In this document: positions 49,191 through 57,741 of the stretch, piece by piece
Layout: each line of letters starts with the position of its first letter
Numbering within the stretch: position 1 is the stretch's first letter
NCBI RefSeq assembly: GCF_009707385.1
Contig: NZ_CP046115.1
Location: forward strand, 62,001-126,000
Length of the DNA: 64,000 nt
Reading direction: 5' to 3'
Origin: Klebsiella oxytoca
GTDB lineage: Bacteria > Pseudomonadota > Gammaproteobacteria > Enterobacterales > Enterobacteriaceae
Notes under the pieces: model-generated
What the model was told of the DNA's origin: nothing
Seen by the model: the letters and a program-made list of their open reading frames with translations, nothing else
The model's database searches: none
Translations under genes and position numbers: made by a program

Positions 49191-50225
49191 CTAATTCGCC
49201 ATTCCCAGGCCGACAATATTGGCGGCTATGATAATCACCACGCAGCCAAGGCTCAGCACGCCAACCGGACGACGACCGGCGTTGTTCCACTCTTTGAGGA
49301 TCAGCCCCACCAGGCCGCCGCACAGCACATAGAAGCTCATATGCAGCATCCAGCTCATGTAGTCGTACTGCGCTGGAATACTGGCGTGTCCCCAGGCGTA
49401 GAAGAAGAACTGGAGATACCACATCAGGCCGCCGAGGGCGGAGAGCAGGATATTGCTGATGATGAGCGGTTTTGCCAGCGAGAAGTCGGCTTTTATCGAC
49501 AGATCTTTCACTTTTGCCAGACGGATAAAGCAGAAGCCGAGGTTAACCAGCGCGCCGCCGCCCATGATCACCACATAGCTTGGCAGCGCGGTGTAAAGCG
49601 GGTCGACGCCGAGCGCGGCGGCGGCTTCATGCATCGGCTTGGCCGCGTTCATGGCGAACGACATACCGGCTGAGAAGATGCCGCACATCACCGCCAGAAG
49701 CAGCCCTTTTTTCAGGTTGAAGTCTTCAGCTTTGATGCCCATTTTGCGCTCTTTCAGCTGGCCTGCGCGGGTGACAATACCGACGCCAATCACCGCAACC
49801 AGCACGCCGAGCAGCGTCATCCGGCCGCCTTTAGTGTTAATCAATACATCAAACTGACCGTTGAGAATGGGCGTCATCAGGGTACCGACAATCAGCGTAA
49901 TACCAATGGCGATGCCGATCCCCATCGACATACCGAGATAGCGCATCGTCAGGCCATAGTTAATATTACCGATACCCCACATGGCGCCGAACAGGAAGAC
50001 GGGCAGAAGCGTGGAGGCGTCAAAAGAGCCGTAATAGGACCAGAAGTCGGGCAGCAGCATGGCGCTGATGGCCCAGGGGAGAATCAGCCAGGAGACGATC
50101 CCGCCAATAGACCACATCGTTTCCCAGGACCAATGTTTAACTTTCTTGAACGGGGCATAGAAACAGGCTGCACTGGCCGCACCTATCAAATGCCAAAAAA
50201 TACCCATCGTAATCGCGTGATTCAT
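49191..50225 (-). CDS. rhaT: L-rhamnose:H+ symporter
   Basis: Encodes 344 residues from ATG 50225 ([20 protein letters not shown]), the E. coli length, with about ten transmembrane segments. RhaT imports L-rhamnose with a proton. It ends five bases from the rhaR stop (convergent). Since an ABC importer is encoded in the catabolic operon, this genome has two rhamnose uptake routes side by side. Confidence 0.97.
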   Translation of the reverse strand: MNHAITMGIFWHLIGAASAACFYAPFKKVKHWSWETMWSIGGIVSWLILPWAISAMLLPDFWSYYGSFDASTLLPVFLFGAMWGIGNINYGLTMRYLGMSMGIGIAIGITLIVGTLMTPILNGQFDVLINTKGGRMTLLGVLVAVIGVGIVTRAGQLKERKMGIKAEDFNLKKGLLLAVMCGIFSAGMSFAMNAAKPMHEAAAALGVDPLYTALPSYVVIMGGGALVNLGFCFIRLAKVKDLSIKADFSLAKPLIISNILLSALGGLMWYLQFFFYAWGHASIPAQYDYMSWMLHMSFYVLCGGLVGLILKEWNNAGRRPVGVLSLGCVVIIIAANIVGLGMAN

Positions 50226-50311
50226 TGATTTTATCCTCATCTATTTTTTATCGGATAAATCTTCTTCCGACCCGATGAGTGTAAAAATCGGTCAGTTTTT
50301 CCGCCTTTAAG

Positions 50312-50343
50312 CTGTTGCCACCAGAAGCTCAATCCTGGCAACC
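50312..50343 (-). promoter_or_regulatory. Candidate RhaS site upstream of rhaT
   Basis: An inverted repeat GTTGCCA (50314-50320) and TGGCAAC (50336-50342), extended by imperfect matches, lies about 90 bp before the rhaT start. The TTGCC core is shared with the RhaS half-sites at rhaB. Role is inferred from E. coli rhaT, which RhaS activates. Confidence 0.5.
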
Positions 50344-50417
50344 AAAAACTTAATTAGTTGTTCTGTATCACAAAATCACATCTATAACCCCATGTTATAA
50401 CCTTATTAAAAATACGG

Positions 50418-50457
50418 CATTGATAAGCGTTTTCAATATCATTTAATTAACTATAAT
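50418..50457 (+). promoter_or_regulatory. sodA promoter with Fur-type site
   Basis: The stretch TTGATAAGCGTTTTCAATATC (near 50420) and ATTTAATTAACTATAAT match the E. coli sodA promoter closely; it contains a degenerate Fur box (GATAAGCGTTTTCAATATC) and a TATAAT -10 box at 50452-50457. In E. coli this region integrates Fur, ArcA, Fnr and SoxRS control. Confidence 0.8.
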
Positions 50458-50516
50458 GAACCAACTGCTTACGCGGCATTAACACTTTCCGCCGCTCGAC
50501 AATAATGGAGATGATT

Positions 50517-51137
50517 ATGAGTTATACACTGCCTGCCCTGCCGTACGCTTATGACGCCCTGGAACCGCATTTTGACAAGCAGACGATGGAAATCCATCAC
50601 ACTAAACACCACCAGACCTACGTTAATAACGCTAACGCTGCGCTGGAAAGCCTGCCCGAATTCGCAAACCTGTCCGCAGAAGAACTGATCGCTAAACTGG
50701 ATCAGCTGCCGGCAGACAAAAAAACCGTACTGCGTAACAACGCGGGCGGTCACGCTAACCACAGCCTGTTCTGGAAAGGCCTGAAAACCGGTACCACTCT
50801 GCAGGGCGACCTGAAAGCGGCTATCGAGCGCGATTTCGGTTCCGTTGACAACTTCAAAGCGGAATTTGAAAAAGCGGCTGCCACCCGTTTCGGCTCCGGC
50901 TGGGCGTGGCTGGTGCTGAAAGGCGACAAGCTGGCTGTCGTTTCTACCGCTAACCAGGACTCCCCGCTGATGGGCGAAGCTATCTCCGGCGCTTCCGGCT
51001 TCCCGATCCTGGGCCTGGACGTGTGGGAACACGCCTACTACCTGAAATTCCAGAACCGTCGCCCGGACTACATTAAAGCGTTCTGGGACGTGGTGAACTG
51101 GGACGAAGCTGCAGCGCGTTTTGCCGCCAAAAAATAA
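50517..51137 (+). CDS. sodA: Manganese superoxide dismutase
   Basis: Encodes 206 residues from ATG 50517 ([19 protein letters not shown]), preceded by GGAGATG. Cytoplasmic enzyme that dismutates superoxide. Metal ligands: His27 (MEIHHTKHH), His82 ([10 protein letters not shown]), Asp and His in LDVWEHAYY. The Gln of STANQDSPL is typical of the Mn type, as opposed to FeSOD. Followed directly by a terminator; kdgT, the next gene in E. coli, is absent. Confidence 0.98.
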   Translation: MSYTLPALPYAYDALEPHFDKQTMEIHHTKHHQTYVNNANAALESLPEFANLSAEELIAKLDQLPADKKTVLRNNAGGHANHSLFWKGLKTGTTLQGDLKAAIERDFGSVDNFKAEFEKAAATRFGSGWAWLVLKGDKLAVVSTANQDSPLMGEAISGASGFPILGLDVWEHAYYLKFQNRRPDYIKAFWDVVNWDEAAARFAAKK

Positions 51138-51158
51138 GGTTGCATTGTGCTGAGCGAG

Positions 51159-51185
51159 AAGCGAGTCTGATGACTCGCTTTTTTT
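51159..51185 (+). terminator. sodA terminator
   Basis: AAGCGAGTC (51159-51167) pairs with GACTCGCTT (51172-51180) over TGAT and runs into a stretch of T residues. Confidence 0.92.
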
Positions 51186-51207
51186 ATATCCTGGCAAAGG
51201 AGCAACG

Positions 51208-51882
51208 ATGCACTATCCGGTGAACGTCTTTGTGGGCAAGGTAAGGGATTACGACGGCAGTCGTCCAAGCGCTATCGGTAAAATTCAGGTTGATGGTGAG
51301 TTAACCCTCGGCGAATTGGGGCTGGAGGGTGATGAGCAGGCCGAGAAGAAAATTCACGGCGGCCCGGATCGCGCCTTGTGTCACTATCCCCGTGAACACT
51401 ACGCCCATTGGGCTCTTGAACTTCCTCAACAGGCGGATCTTTTCTGCGCCCCGGCGTTTGGCGAGAATCTCTCAACCGAAGGGCTGACGGAAAAAAACGT
51501 CTATATCGGCGATATCTACCGCTGGGGAGAGGCGCTGATTCAGGTGACGCAACCCCGTTCGCCGTGCTTCAAGCTCAACTATCACTTTGCCGTCAGCGAT
51601 ATGGCGCAGCTTATGCAGAATAGCGGTAAAACCGGCTGGCTGTATCGGGTGGTGGCGGGCGGACAGGTGTCCGGCGATGCGCCGCTGGAGCTGCTCTCCC
51701 GCCTGAGCGATGTAAGCGTCCACGAGGCCGGGGCGATTGCGTGGCTGATGCCGTTTGATGATGAGCAGTATCACCGCCTGCTGTCGGCCGCGGGGCTGTC
51801 GGTGAGCTGGAGCCGTACCATGCAGAAACGGCGCCTTAGCGGGAAAATCGAAGATAATTCGCGGAGATTGTGGGGCAAATGA
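51208..51882 (+). CDS. yiiM: MOSC-domain protein YiiM (N-hydroxylated base detoxification)
   Basis: Encodes 224 residues. YiiM is a molybdenum-cofactor sulfurase C-terminal (MOSC) domain protein; E. coli YiiM reduces N-hydroxylated compounds such as 6-hydroxylaminopurine. The MOSC core shows GLEGDEQAEKKIHGGPDRALCHYP and the cofactor-ligand cysteine in QPRSPCFKLNYHF. The YiiM C-terminal extension (about 165-224) is present. AAAGGAGC precedes the ATG. Confidence 0.94.
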   Translation: MHYPVNVFVGKVRDYDGSRPSAIGKIQVDGELTLGELGLEGDEQAEKKIHGGPDRALCHYPREHYAHWALELPQQADLFCAPAFGENLSTEGLTEKNVYIGDIYRWGEALIQVTQPRSPCFKLNYHFAVSDMAQLMQNSGKTGWLYRVVAGGQVSGDAPLELLSRLSDVSVHEAGAIAWLMPFDDEQYHRLLSAAGLSVSWSRTMQKRRLSGKIEDNSRRLWGK

Positions 51883-52171
51883 TTCCCCGGATGGCGTCGC
51901 GTAGCGCCTTATCCAGGCTACCCGATTGCAAGTGGCGGTAGCCCCGTAGCCCGGCTGAGCGCAGCGCGAGTCGGGAGATTTCCCGGATGGCGTCGCGTAG
52001 CGACTTATCCGGGCTACCCGATTGCAGGCGGCGGTAGACCCGTAGCCCGGCTGAGCACAGCGCGAGCCGGGAGATTCCCCGGATGGCGTCGCGTAGCGAC
52101 TTATCCGGGCTGCCCGACTGCAGGCGGCTGTGAACCCGTAGCCCGGCCCGGCAAAGCGCGGGCCGGGGGGA
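51883..52171. repeat. Tandem REP/BIME array, three units of 96 bp
   Basis: The motif CGGATGGCGTCGCGTAGCG recurs with starts at 51888, 51984 and 52080, a strict 96-bp period. Each unit pairs a REP palindrome (CCGGATGGCGTCGCGTAGCG...TTATCCGGGC) with an inverted one (CCGTAGCCCGGCTGAGC...GCGCGAG). The array fills the whole gap between convergent yiiM and cpxA. Units differ at several positions, so the array is not a very recent duplication. Confidence 0.9.
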
Positions 52172-53545
52172 TCAGGTACGCTTGTACAGCGGTAGCCAGA
52201 TGGTTAAGCGTAAACCGCCCAGCGGGCTGTCGTCGGCTTTAACCCAACCGCCATGCTGTTGAACCGCTGCTTCGACAATCGCCAGCCCCAGGCCGGTACC
52301 ACCAGACTCGCGGTCGCGCGCTTCATCGGTACGGTAGAACGGACGGAAAATCTGCTCGCGATCCTCCGGACTCACGCCTGGACCGTCATCGTCAACGTTA
52401 ACCGTGATTCCGTCTTTATCCACCGAGAAGCTAACGGCAATTTTTGTATGCGAGTAGCGCAGTGCGTTACGCACAATATTCTCCAGCGCGCTTTCCAGCG
52501 CATTGGGGTTGCCGTATAGCGGCCAGGGTCCTGGCGGATACTCCACGGTGAACGATTTACCCACCTGCTCGGCTTCAAAGGCGGCGTTATCCAGTACCTC
52601 GCCCCACAGCTGGTTGGCTTTCACCGTTTCGCTGACCAGCGCGGTTTTTGCCTGATTGCGCGACATCACCAGCAGATCGTTAATCATGCTATCCAGCCGG
52701 TGCGCTTCCATCTCAATTCGCTCCAGCTCTTTGCTTTCCCCGCTGCGGCGGCGCAGCAACGCGGTGCCTAACTGCAGGCGGGTAAGCGGCGTGCGCAGCT
52801 CGTGAGAGATATCGGACAACAGACGATGCTGGCTGGACATCATGCGTTCCAGCGCGGTCACCATCTGGTTAAAACTGGTCCCGGCGGCTAAAAACTCCTG
52901 AGGACCGGATTCCAGTTCAGGATGCTGGCGCAGGTTGCCCTGGGCGACTTCATCAGCGGCATTTTTCAGTTTACGCGCCGGTTTTGCCAGGCTCCACGCC
53001 AGCCAGAGCAGCAGCGGGGCGCTGACCAACATCGTGACGATCAGCAGCAATAACGGACGGTCGAAGAGCAGATTGATAAAGTCCGATTGTGACGTACTGG
53101 CAGGGCGAATCAGATAGAGTTGATAGTTATCTTCCCCATCCCTGACGGAAAAGGGGCCGACCATTTCCAGACGACCATAGCGCTTTTTCTGCGGATGGTC
53201 GGCGTTATCCGCCTGGCCGATAAAGTTGCGGATAATCTGCATTTCGTTGCGTTCGGCACCGATAACGCGACCTTCGCTGGTGACCAGCAGCAAACGCTGG
53301 CCCGGCGGAGCCCACTTATCGATGGCGCGAAACAGACGACGCCACCACATCAGGTCGTTCGGCGGATCGTTCGCCAGCTCGGCCTCGACGTGTTGTTCAA
53401 TCATGATGCCCTGACGTTGCTCGCTCTCCAGCAGCTCGGTCATCTGGCGCGAGTCCAGCTTGGGCAGCATCAGAACCAGCATCAACACCAGTGCCAGCGT
53501 GAGCCAGAAAATAGCGAAGATGCGTGCGGTTAAACTTCCAATCAT
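52172..53545 (-). CDS. cpxA: Envelope stress sensor kinase CpxA
   Basis: Encodes 457 residues, E. coli length. Two transmembrane segments (about 8-28 and 164-184) flank the periplasmic sensor domain, which CpxP inhibits. HAMP linker about 185-240, His248 in SDISHELRTPLTR, and ATPase motifs (NIVRNALRY, DDGPGVSPED, GGTGLGLAI). Senses misfolded envelope proteins and phosphorylates CpxR. Its start overlaps the cpxR stop by 4 bases. Confidence 0.98.
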   Translation of the reverse strand: MIGSLTARIFAIFWLTLALVLMLVLMLPKLDSRQMTELLESEQRQGIMIEQHVEAELANDPPNDLMWWRRLFRAIDKWAPPGQRLLLVTSEGRVIGAERNEMQIIRNFIGQADNADHPQKKRYGRLEMVGPFSVRDGEDNYQLYLIRPASTSQSDFINLLFDRPLLLLIVTMLVSAPLLLWLAWSLAKPARKLKNAADEVAQGNLRQHPELESGPQEFLAAGTSFNQMVTALERMMSSQHRLLSDISHELRTPLTRLQLGTALLRRRSGESKELERIEMEAHRLDSMINDLLVMSRNQAKTALVSETVKANQLWGEVLDNAAFEAEQVGKSFTVEYPPGPWPLYGNPNALESALENIVRNALRYSHTKIAVSFSVDKDGITVNVDDDGPGVSPEDREQIFRPFYRTDEARDRESGGTGLGLAIVEAAVQQHGGWVKADDSPLGGLRLTIWLPLYKRT

Positions 53546-54240
53546 GAAGCCGATACCATCAGATAGCCGCGTCCACGCAGGGTTTTAAACCACGGGTGGC
53601 CATCTTTGCGCTCCGGCAGCTTACGCCGCAGGTTGGAGATGTGCATATCGATTGCGCGATCGAATGGCGTCAGGCGTTTACCTAAGACTTCCTGGCTAAG
53701 ATGCTCACGCGATACCACCTGACCAAGATGCTGCGCCAGGAGATAGAGCAGGGTGAACTCGGTGCCGGTAAGTTCCAGCGTCTGGCCATCGAAACTGGCT
53801 TCCTGGCGGCCCGGATTAAGGCTTAGCGCATCTACTTCCAGCGTCGGTGAACCAGCCTCGGTCGTTTGCTGCTGCTCGCTCCAGTGTGAACGTCGCAGAA
53901 TAGCGCGTATACGCGCCACCAGTTCACGATCGTTGAACGGCTTAGGCAAATAATCATCCGCGCCCAGCTCGAGGCCGAGAACGCGATCCAGCTCGCTGCC
54001 GCGGGCCGTTAGCATGATAACCGGGGTCTGGTGTGTCTGACGCAACTCTTTGAGCGTATCGATACCGTTTTTCTTAGGCATCATCACATCAAGCAAAAGC
54101 AAATCGATGCTGTCGTCCAGAAGGGCCAGCGCCTGTTCTCCATCATGGGCAACGAGCACATTAAAACCTTCCATATCGAGCAGCTCTTTTAACAGGGAGG
54201 TGAGCTCCCGGTCATCATCTACTAACAGTATTTTATTCAT
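53542..54240 (-). CDS. cpxR: Envelope stress response regulator CpxR
   Basis: Encodes 232 residues: receiver domain with Asp51 (LLLLDVMMPKKNG) and Lys in LPKPFNDREL, then an OmpR-type winged helix ending TLRGRGYLMVSAS. It activates dsbA, cpxP and its own operon. The divergent gap to cpxP contains a CpxR box. Confidence 0.98.
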   Translation of the reverse strand: MNKILLVDDDRELTSLLKELLDMEGFNVLVAHDGEQALALLDDSIDLLLLDVMMPKKNGIDTLKELRQTHQTPVIMLTARGSELDRVLGLELGADDYLPKPFNDRELVARIRAILRRSHWSEQQQTTEAGSPTLEVDALSLNPGRQEASFDGQTLELTGTEFTLLYLLAQHLGQVVSREHLSQEVLGKRLTPFDRAIDMHISNLRRKLPERKDGHPWFKTLRGRGYLMVSAS

Positions 54241-54294
54241 CGTTTAAATACCTCCGAGGCAGAAATTACGTCATCAAGGCCCGCTAATCCATGA

Positions 54295-54310
54295 CTTTAC
54301 GTTGTTTTAC
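54295..54310 (-). promoter_or_regulatory. CpxR binding box between cpxR and cpxP
   Basis: On the minus strand GTAAAACAACGTAAAG fits the CpxR consensus GTAAA-N5-GTAAA exactly. A further GTAAAC half-site lies near 54351. Located between the divergent cpxRA and cpxP genes, it fits the known autoactivation. Confidence 0.85.
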
Positions 54311-54389
54311 ACCCCCTGACGCATGTTTGCAGCCTGCATCGTAAACTCTCTCTCGTTGAATCGCGACACAAACGTTTTGGGAGTATGTG

Positions 54390-54893
54390 ATGCGCAATGT
54401 TATCGCTGCCGTAATGGCCTCAACGCTGGCGCTAAGTGCATATAGCCAAGCCGCTGAAGTCGTCACCAGCGTTAACTGGCTTCCCGGAGACGAACGGGTA
54501 CAGCGCACCAGCCAGAGCCATATGTTTGACGGCATAAGTTTAACTGAACACCAACGGCAACAGTTACGAGATCTTATGCAACGGGCCCGCCACGACAGGC
54601 CACCTGTTAATGTTAGCGAAATGGAGACAATGCATCGCCTTGTCACCGCAGAAAATTTTGATGAAAACGCTGTACGCGCTCAGGCAGATAAGATGGCGCA
54701 GGAACAGGTTGCGCGCCAGGTTGAAATGGCAAAAGTCCGCAACCAGATGTACCACCTGTTAACGCCAGAGCAGCAAGCGGTTTTAAACGCTAAGCACCAG
54801 CAACGAATGGATCAGTTGCGTGAGGTTGCACGGATGCATAAAGGCTCAGCGATGATGCTTTCGAGTAGTAGCAATACCCTGCAACCCCAGTAA
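54390..54893 (+). CDS. cpxP: Periplasmic adaptor and chaperone CpxP
   Basis: Encodes 167 residues from ATG 54390 ([21 protein letters not shown], a signal peptide). Mature CpxP is an antiparallel helical hairpin dimer that binds and inhibits CpxA and delivers misfolded pilins to DegP. Both LTXXQ motifs are seen: [14 protein letters not shown] and [18 protein letters not shown] immediately before is in frame but unlikely. Confidence 0.95.
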   Translation: MRNVIAAVMASTLALSAYSQAAEVVTSVNWLPGDERVQRTSQSHMFDGISLTEHQRQQLRDLMQRARHDRPPVNVSEMETMHRLVTAENFDENAVRAQADKMAQEQVARQVEMAKVRNQMYHLLTPEQQAVLNAKHQQRMDQLREVARMHKGSAMMLSSSSNTLQPQ

Positions 54894-54901
54894 CAACCCT
54901 G

Positions 54902-54960
54902 TTTTCCTTGCCATAGACACCATCCCTGTCTTCCCCCCTCATGATGAGGGGGTTTTTTTT
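54902..54960 (+). ncRNA. cpxQ: CpxQ small RNA from the cpxP 3' end
   Basis: About 59 bases beginning TTTTCCTTGCCATAGACACC 8 bases after the cpxP stop, nearly identical to E. coli/Salmonella CpxQ over the seed regions, and ending in the terminator hairpin CCCCCTCATGATGAGGGGG plus eight T residues. CpxQ is released from cpxP mRNA by RNase E and, with Hfq, represses mRNAs for envelope proteins. The stem differs from E. coli by paired changes. Confidence 0.9.
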
Positions 54961-55043
54961 GCCTGTTCTTCACCTCTTTCCTTGCTCGCCGCCCCGGTAA
55001 AAGATCGGGTTATACTAAGCGCATCGCGAAGTAAGGAGCGTTT

Positions 55044-55940
55044 ATGAGTCAATCCTATGGGCAACTGGTGAGCCGCGCGGCAATTGCAGCGACGGTGATG
55101 GCCTCTGCGTTACTTTTGATTAAGATTTTTGCATGGTGGTATACCGGTTCGGTGAGTATTCTGGCGGCGCTGGTTGATTCGCTGGTGGATATTGCGGCTT
55201 CGTTAACCAATCTGCTGGTGGTGCGTTATTCGCTGCAACCCGCCGATGAGGAACATACCTTTGGCCACGGTAAGGCGGAATCGCTGGCCGCGCTGGCACA
55301 AAGCATGTTTATTTCCGGATCGGCACTATTCCTGTTCTTAACCGGCATTCAGCACCTCGTGCGTCCTGAGCCGATGAATGCGGCAGGCGTCGGGATGGTG
55401 GTGACGCTTATTGCGCTGATAAGCACCCTGGTACTGGTAACGTTCCAGCGCTGGGTGGTGAGAAAAACGCAAAGTCAGGCGGTTCGGGCGGATATGCTTC
55501 ATTATCAGTCTGATGTTATGATGAACGGCGCGATTCTGATCGCGCTAGCCCTTTCCTGGTACGGCTGGCATCGCGCCGATGCTCTGTTTGCATTAGGTAT
55601 TGGCGTCTATATTTTATATAGCGCGTTGCGCATGGGCTACGACGCCGTTCAGTCGCTGTTAGACCGCGCGCTTCCAGATGAGGAACGCCAGGAAATTATC
55701 AATATCGTGACCGCATGGCCGGGAGTCAGAGGGGCACACGATCTACGGACGCGGCAGTCAGGGCCGACTCGCTTTATTCAGATTCATTTGGAAATGGAAG
55801 ATAACCTCCCGCTGGTTCAGGCTCACGTTATTGCTGACCAGGTGGAGCAGGCGCTGTTGCTTCGTTTCCCGGGGTCCGATGTGATTATCCATCAGGATCC
55901 ATGCTCTGTGGTGCCGTTAGCGCAGCACGGAGTTTTATGA
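55044..55940 (+). CDS. fieF: Cation efflux protein FieF (YiiP)
   Basis: Encodes 298 residues. A CDF-family Zn2+/Fe2+ : H+ antiporter forming a dimer in the inner membrane. Six transmembrane segments; the active-site aspartates and His appear in [13 protein letters not shown] and [10 protein letters not shown]. The cytoplasmic C-terminal domain holds further metal-binding His residues ([26 protein letters not shown]). The extreme C-terminus differs from E. coli. Confidence 0.96.
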   Translation: MSQSYGQLVSRAAIAATVMASALLLIKIFAWWYTGSVSILAALVDSLVDIAASLTNLLVVRYSLQPADEEHTFGHGKAESLAALAQSMFISGSALFLFLTGIQHLVRPEPMNAAGVGMVVTLIALISTLVLVTFQRWVVRKTQSQAVRADMLHYQSDVMMNGAILIALALSWYGWHRADALFALGIGVYILYSALRMGYDAVQSLLDRALPDEERQEIINIVTAWPGVRGAHDLRTRQSGPTRFIQIHLEMEDNLPLVQAHVIADQVEQALLLRFPGSDVIIHQDPCSVVPLAQHGVL

Positions 55941-56024
55941 TCTTTAGGTTAAAGTCTGTAAACTCGATGTAATACTGTGGGGCGGATCGGCATCTTTTGT
56001 ATAAATTACCGCCATTTGGTCTGA

Positions 56025-56040
56025 CCTGAATCAATTCAGC
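56025..56040 (+). promoter_or_regulatory. Cra (FruR) operator and promoter of pfkA
   Basis: CCTGAATCAATTCAGC matches the Cra operator known at E. coli pfkA, where Cra represses glycolysis genes until fructose-1-phosphate binds. A -10 box TATACT lies at 56054-56059. Confidence 0.8.
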
Positions 56041-56142
56041 CAGAAGCGTTTGATATACTATTGCAATTATCGTTGGGCACTCCTGGTGAGGGGCGCTTCA
56101 GGCAACAGGATTATTTTTTGCTTCCTAAGTTCAGAGGTAGTC

Positions 56143-57105
56143 ATGATTAAGAAAATCGGTGTGTTGACAAGTGGCGGTGATGCCCCGGGCATGAACGCAG
56201 CAATTCGTGGCGTTGTGCGCGCGGCATTAACGGAAGGTCTGGAAGTTTTTGGAATCTATGACGGTTACCTCGGCCTGTATGAAGATCGTATGGTTCAGCT
56301 CGACCGCTACAGCGTTTCCGATATGATCAACCGCGGCGGCACCTTCCTCGGGTCAGCGCGCTTTCCAGAATTCCGCGAAGAACATATTCGCGCGGTCGCT
56401 ATTGAAAACATGAGAAAGCGCGGCCTGGATGCGCTGGTTGTTATCGGTGGTGACGGCTCCTATATGGGTGCTGTGCGCCTGACTGAAATGGGCTTCCCTT
56501 GCATCGGCCTGCCGGGCACTATCGACAACGATATTAAAGGTACCGATTACACCATCGGCTTCTTTACCGCACTGAGCACCGTTGTAGAGGCAATTGACCG
56601 CCTGCGCGATACATCTTCTTCTCACCAGCGTATTTCCGTCGTCGAAGTTATGGGCCGTTACTGCGGCGACCTGACTCTGGCGGCAGCTATCTCGGGCGGC
56701 TGTGAATTCATCATGGTTCCTGAGGTTGAGTACACGCGTGATGATCTGGTTGCTGAAATCAAAGCGGGTATCGCCAAAGGCAAAAAACACGCAATTGTGG
56801 CGATCACCGAGCATATGTGCGACGTCGATGAGCTGGCTCACTACATTGAGAAAGAGACCGGCCGTGAAACTCGTGCCACCGTACTGGGTCACATTCAGCG
56901 CGGCGGTTCTCCGGTTCCTTATGACCGTATTCTGGCGTCCCGCATGGGCGCATATGCGATTGAACTGCTGCAGCAGGGATTCGGCGGCCGCTGCGTCGGC
57001 ATTCAGAACGAGAAGCTGGTGCACCACGACATTATCGACGCTATCGAAAACATGAAGCGTCCGTTTAAAAGCGACTGGCTGGATTGCGCCAAGAAGCTGT
57101 ACTAA
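56143..57105 (+). CDS. pfkA: 6-phosphofructokinase I
   Basis: Encodes 320 residues from ATG 56143 ([20 protein letters not shown]); the frame is open further upstream but this is the family start. ATP-dependent, allosteric Pfk that commits fructose-6-phosphate to glycolysis. ATP site GGDGSYMGA, catalytic [12 protein letters not shown] (Asp127 equivalent) and effector-site Arg residues are conserved. Next gene downstream is rraA, which is unusual (see findings). Confidence 0.98.
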   Translation: MIKKIGVLTSGGDAPGMNAAIRGVVRAALTEGLEVFGIYDGYLGLYEDRMVQLDRYSVSDMINRGGTFLGSARFPEFREEHIRAVAIENMRKRGLDALVVIGGDGSYMGAVRLTEMGFPCIGLPGTIDNDIKGTDYTIGFFTALSTVVEAIDRLRDTSSSHQRISVVEVMGRYCGDLTLAAAISGGCEFIMVPEVEYTRDDLVAEIKAGIAKGKKHAIVAITEHMCDVDELAHYIEKETGRETRATVLGHIQRGGSPVPYDRILASRMGAYAIELLQQGFGGRCVGIQNEKLVHHDIIDAIENMKRPFKSDWLDCAKKLY

Positions 57106-57120
57106 GCCTCTGGCAGAAAC

Positions 57121-57152
57121 AAAAAGGCCTTCTCTATGAGAAGGCCTTTTTT
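57121..57152. terminator. Bidirectional terminator between pfkA and rraA
   Basis: AAAAAGGCCTTCTC (57121-57134) pairs perfectly over 14 bp with GAGAAGGCCTTTTT (57138-57151) across a 3-base loop. A-runs and T-runs on both sides make it usable in both directions, ending pfkA and the convergent rraA operon. Confidence 0.92.
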
Positions 57153-57163
57153 ATTGGCGATGA

Positions 57164-57649
57164 TTACTCGATATCCAGTGCGTCCTCGGAAAGGATGATC
57201 CCGGTATTATCGGCGTAAAGATGGTCGCCGGAAAAGAAGGTGACGCCGCCGAAGTTGACGCGCACGTCGCTTTCGCCGATACCTTCACCCGTGGCCCCCA
57301 CAGGAATAGCCGCCAGCGCCTGGATGCCAATATCCAGCTCCTCCAGATCGTCAACCTGGCGCACTGCGCCGTAGACGACCAGACCTTCCCACTCGTTTTG
57401 TACTGCCAGACGCGCCAGGTCAGCGTCAATTAATGCACGTCGAACTGAACCACCACCGTCAACCAACAGGACATGACCACGGCCGTTCTGTTCGAGCATA
57501 TCGTAGAGCAACCCGTTATCCTCGAAACATTTCACCGTAATGATTTGTCCACCAAACGACGACCGTCCTCCAAAGTTGGAGAACAGAGGTTCCACGACGT
57601 TGACATCCTCCTGGTAGATGTCACAAAGCTCGGAAGTATCGTATTTCAT
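57164..57649 (-). CDS. rraA: RNase E activity regulator RraA
   Basis: Encodes 161 residues, E. coli length. A ring-shaped trimer that binds the C-terminal region of RNase E and slows mRNA decay. The fold comes from the methyltransferase/aldolase-like RraA family ([51 protein letters not shown]). It is followed by a strong terminator and preceded by menA, 92 bases away. Confidence 0.97.
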   Translation of the reverse strand: MKYDTSELCDIYQEDVNVVEPLFSNFGGRSSFGGQIITVKCFEDNGLLYDMLEQNGRGHVLLVDGGGSVRRALIDADLARLAVQNEWEGLVVYGAVRQVDDLEELDIGIQALAAIPVGATGEGIGESDVRVNFGGVTFFSGDHLYADNTGIILSEDALDIE

Positions 57650-57741
57650 AGGCTTAACGTTTAGTTGCTGCGAGAATTTTCAGTATATCTCGTGAATCGT
57701 GCTGTTGGCAAAATCATCAATTGTTAATTGATATTTGTCAG

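Noticed and set aside
51888..52140. CRISPR-like regular repeats between yiiM and cpxA
   Set aside because: The 96-bp units are palindromic REP pairs with similar sequence throughout; there are no distinct spacers and no cas genes nearby.
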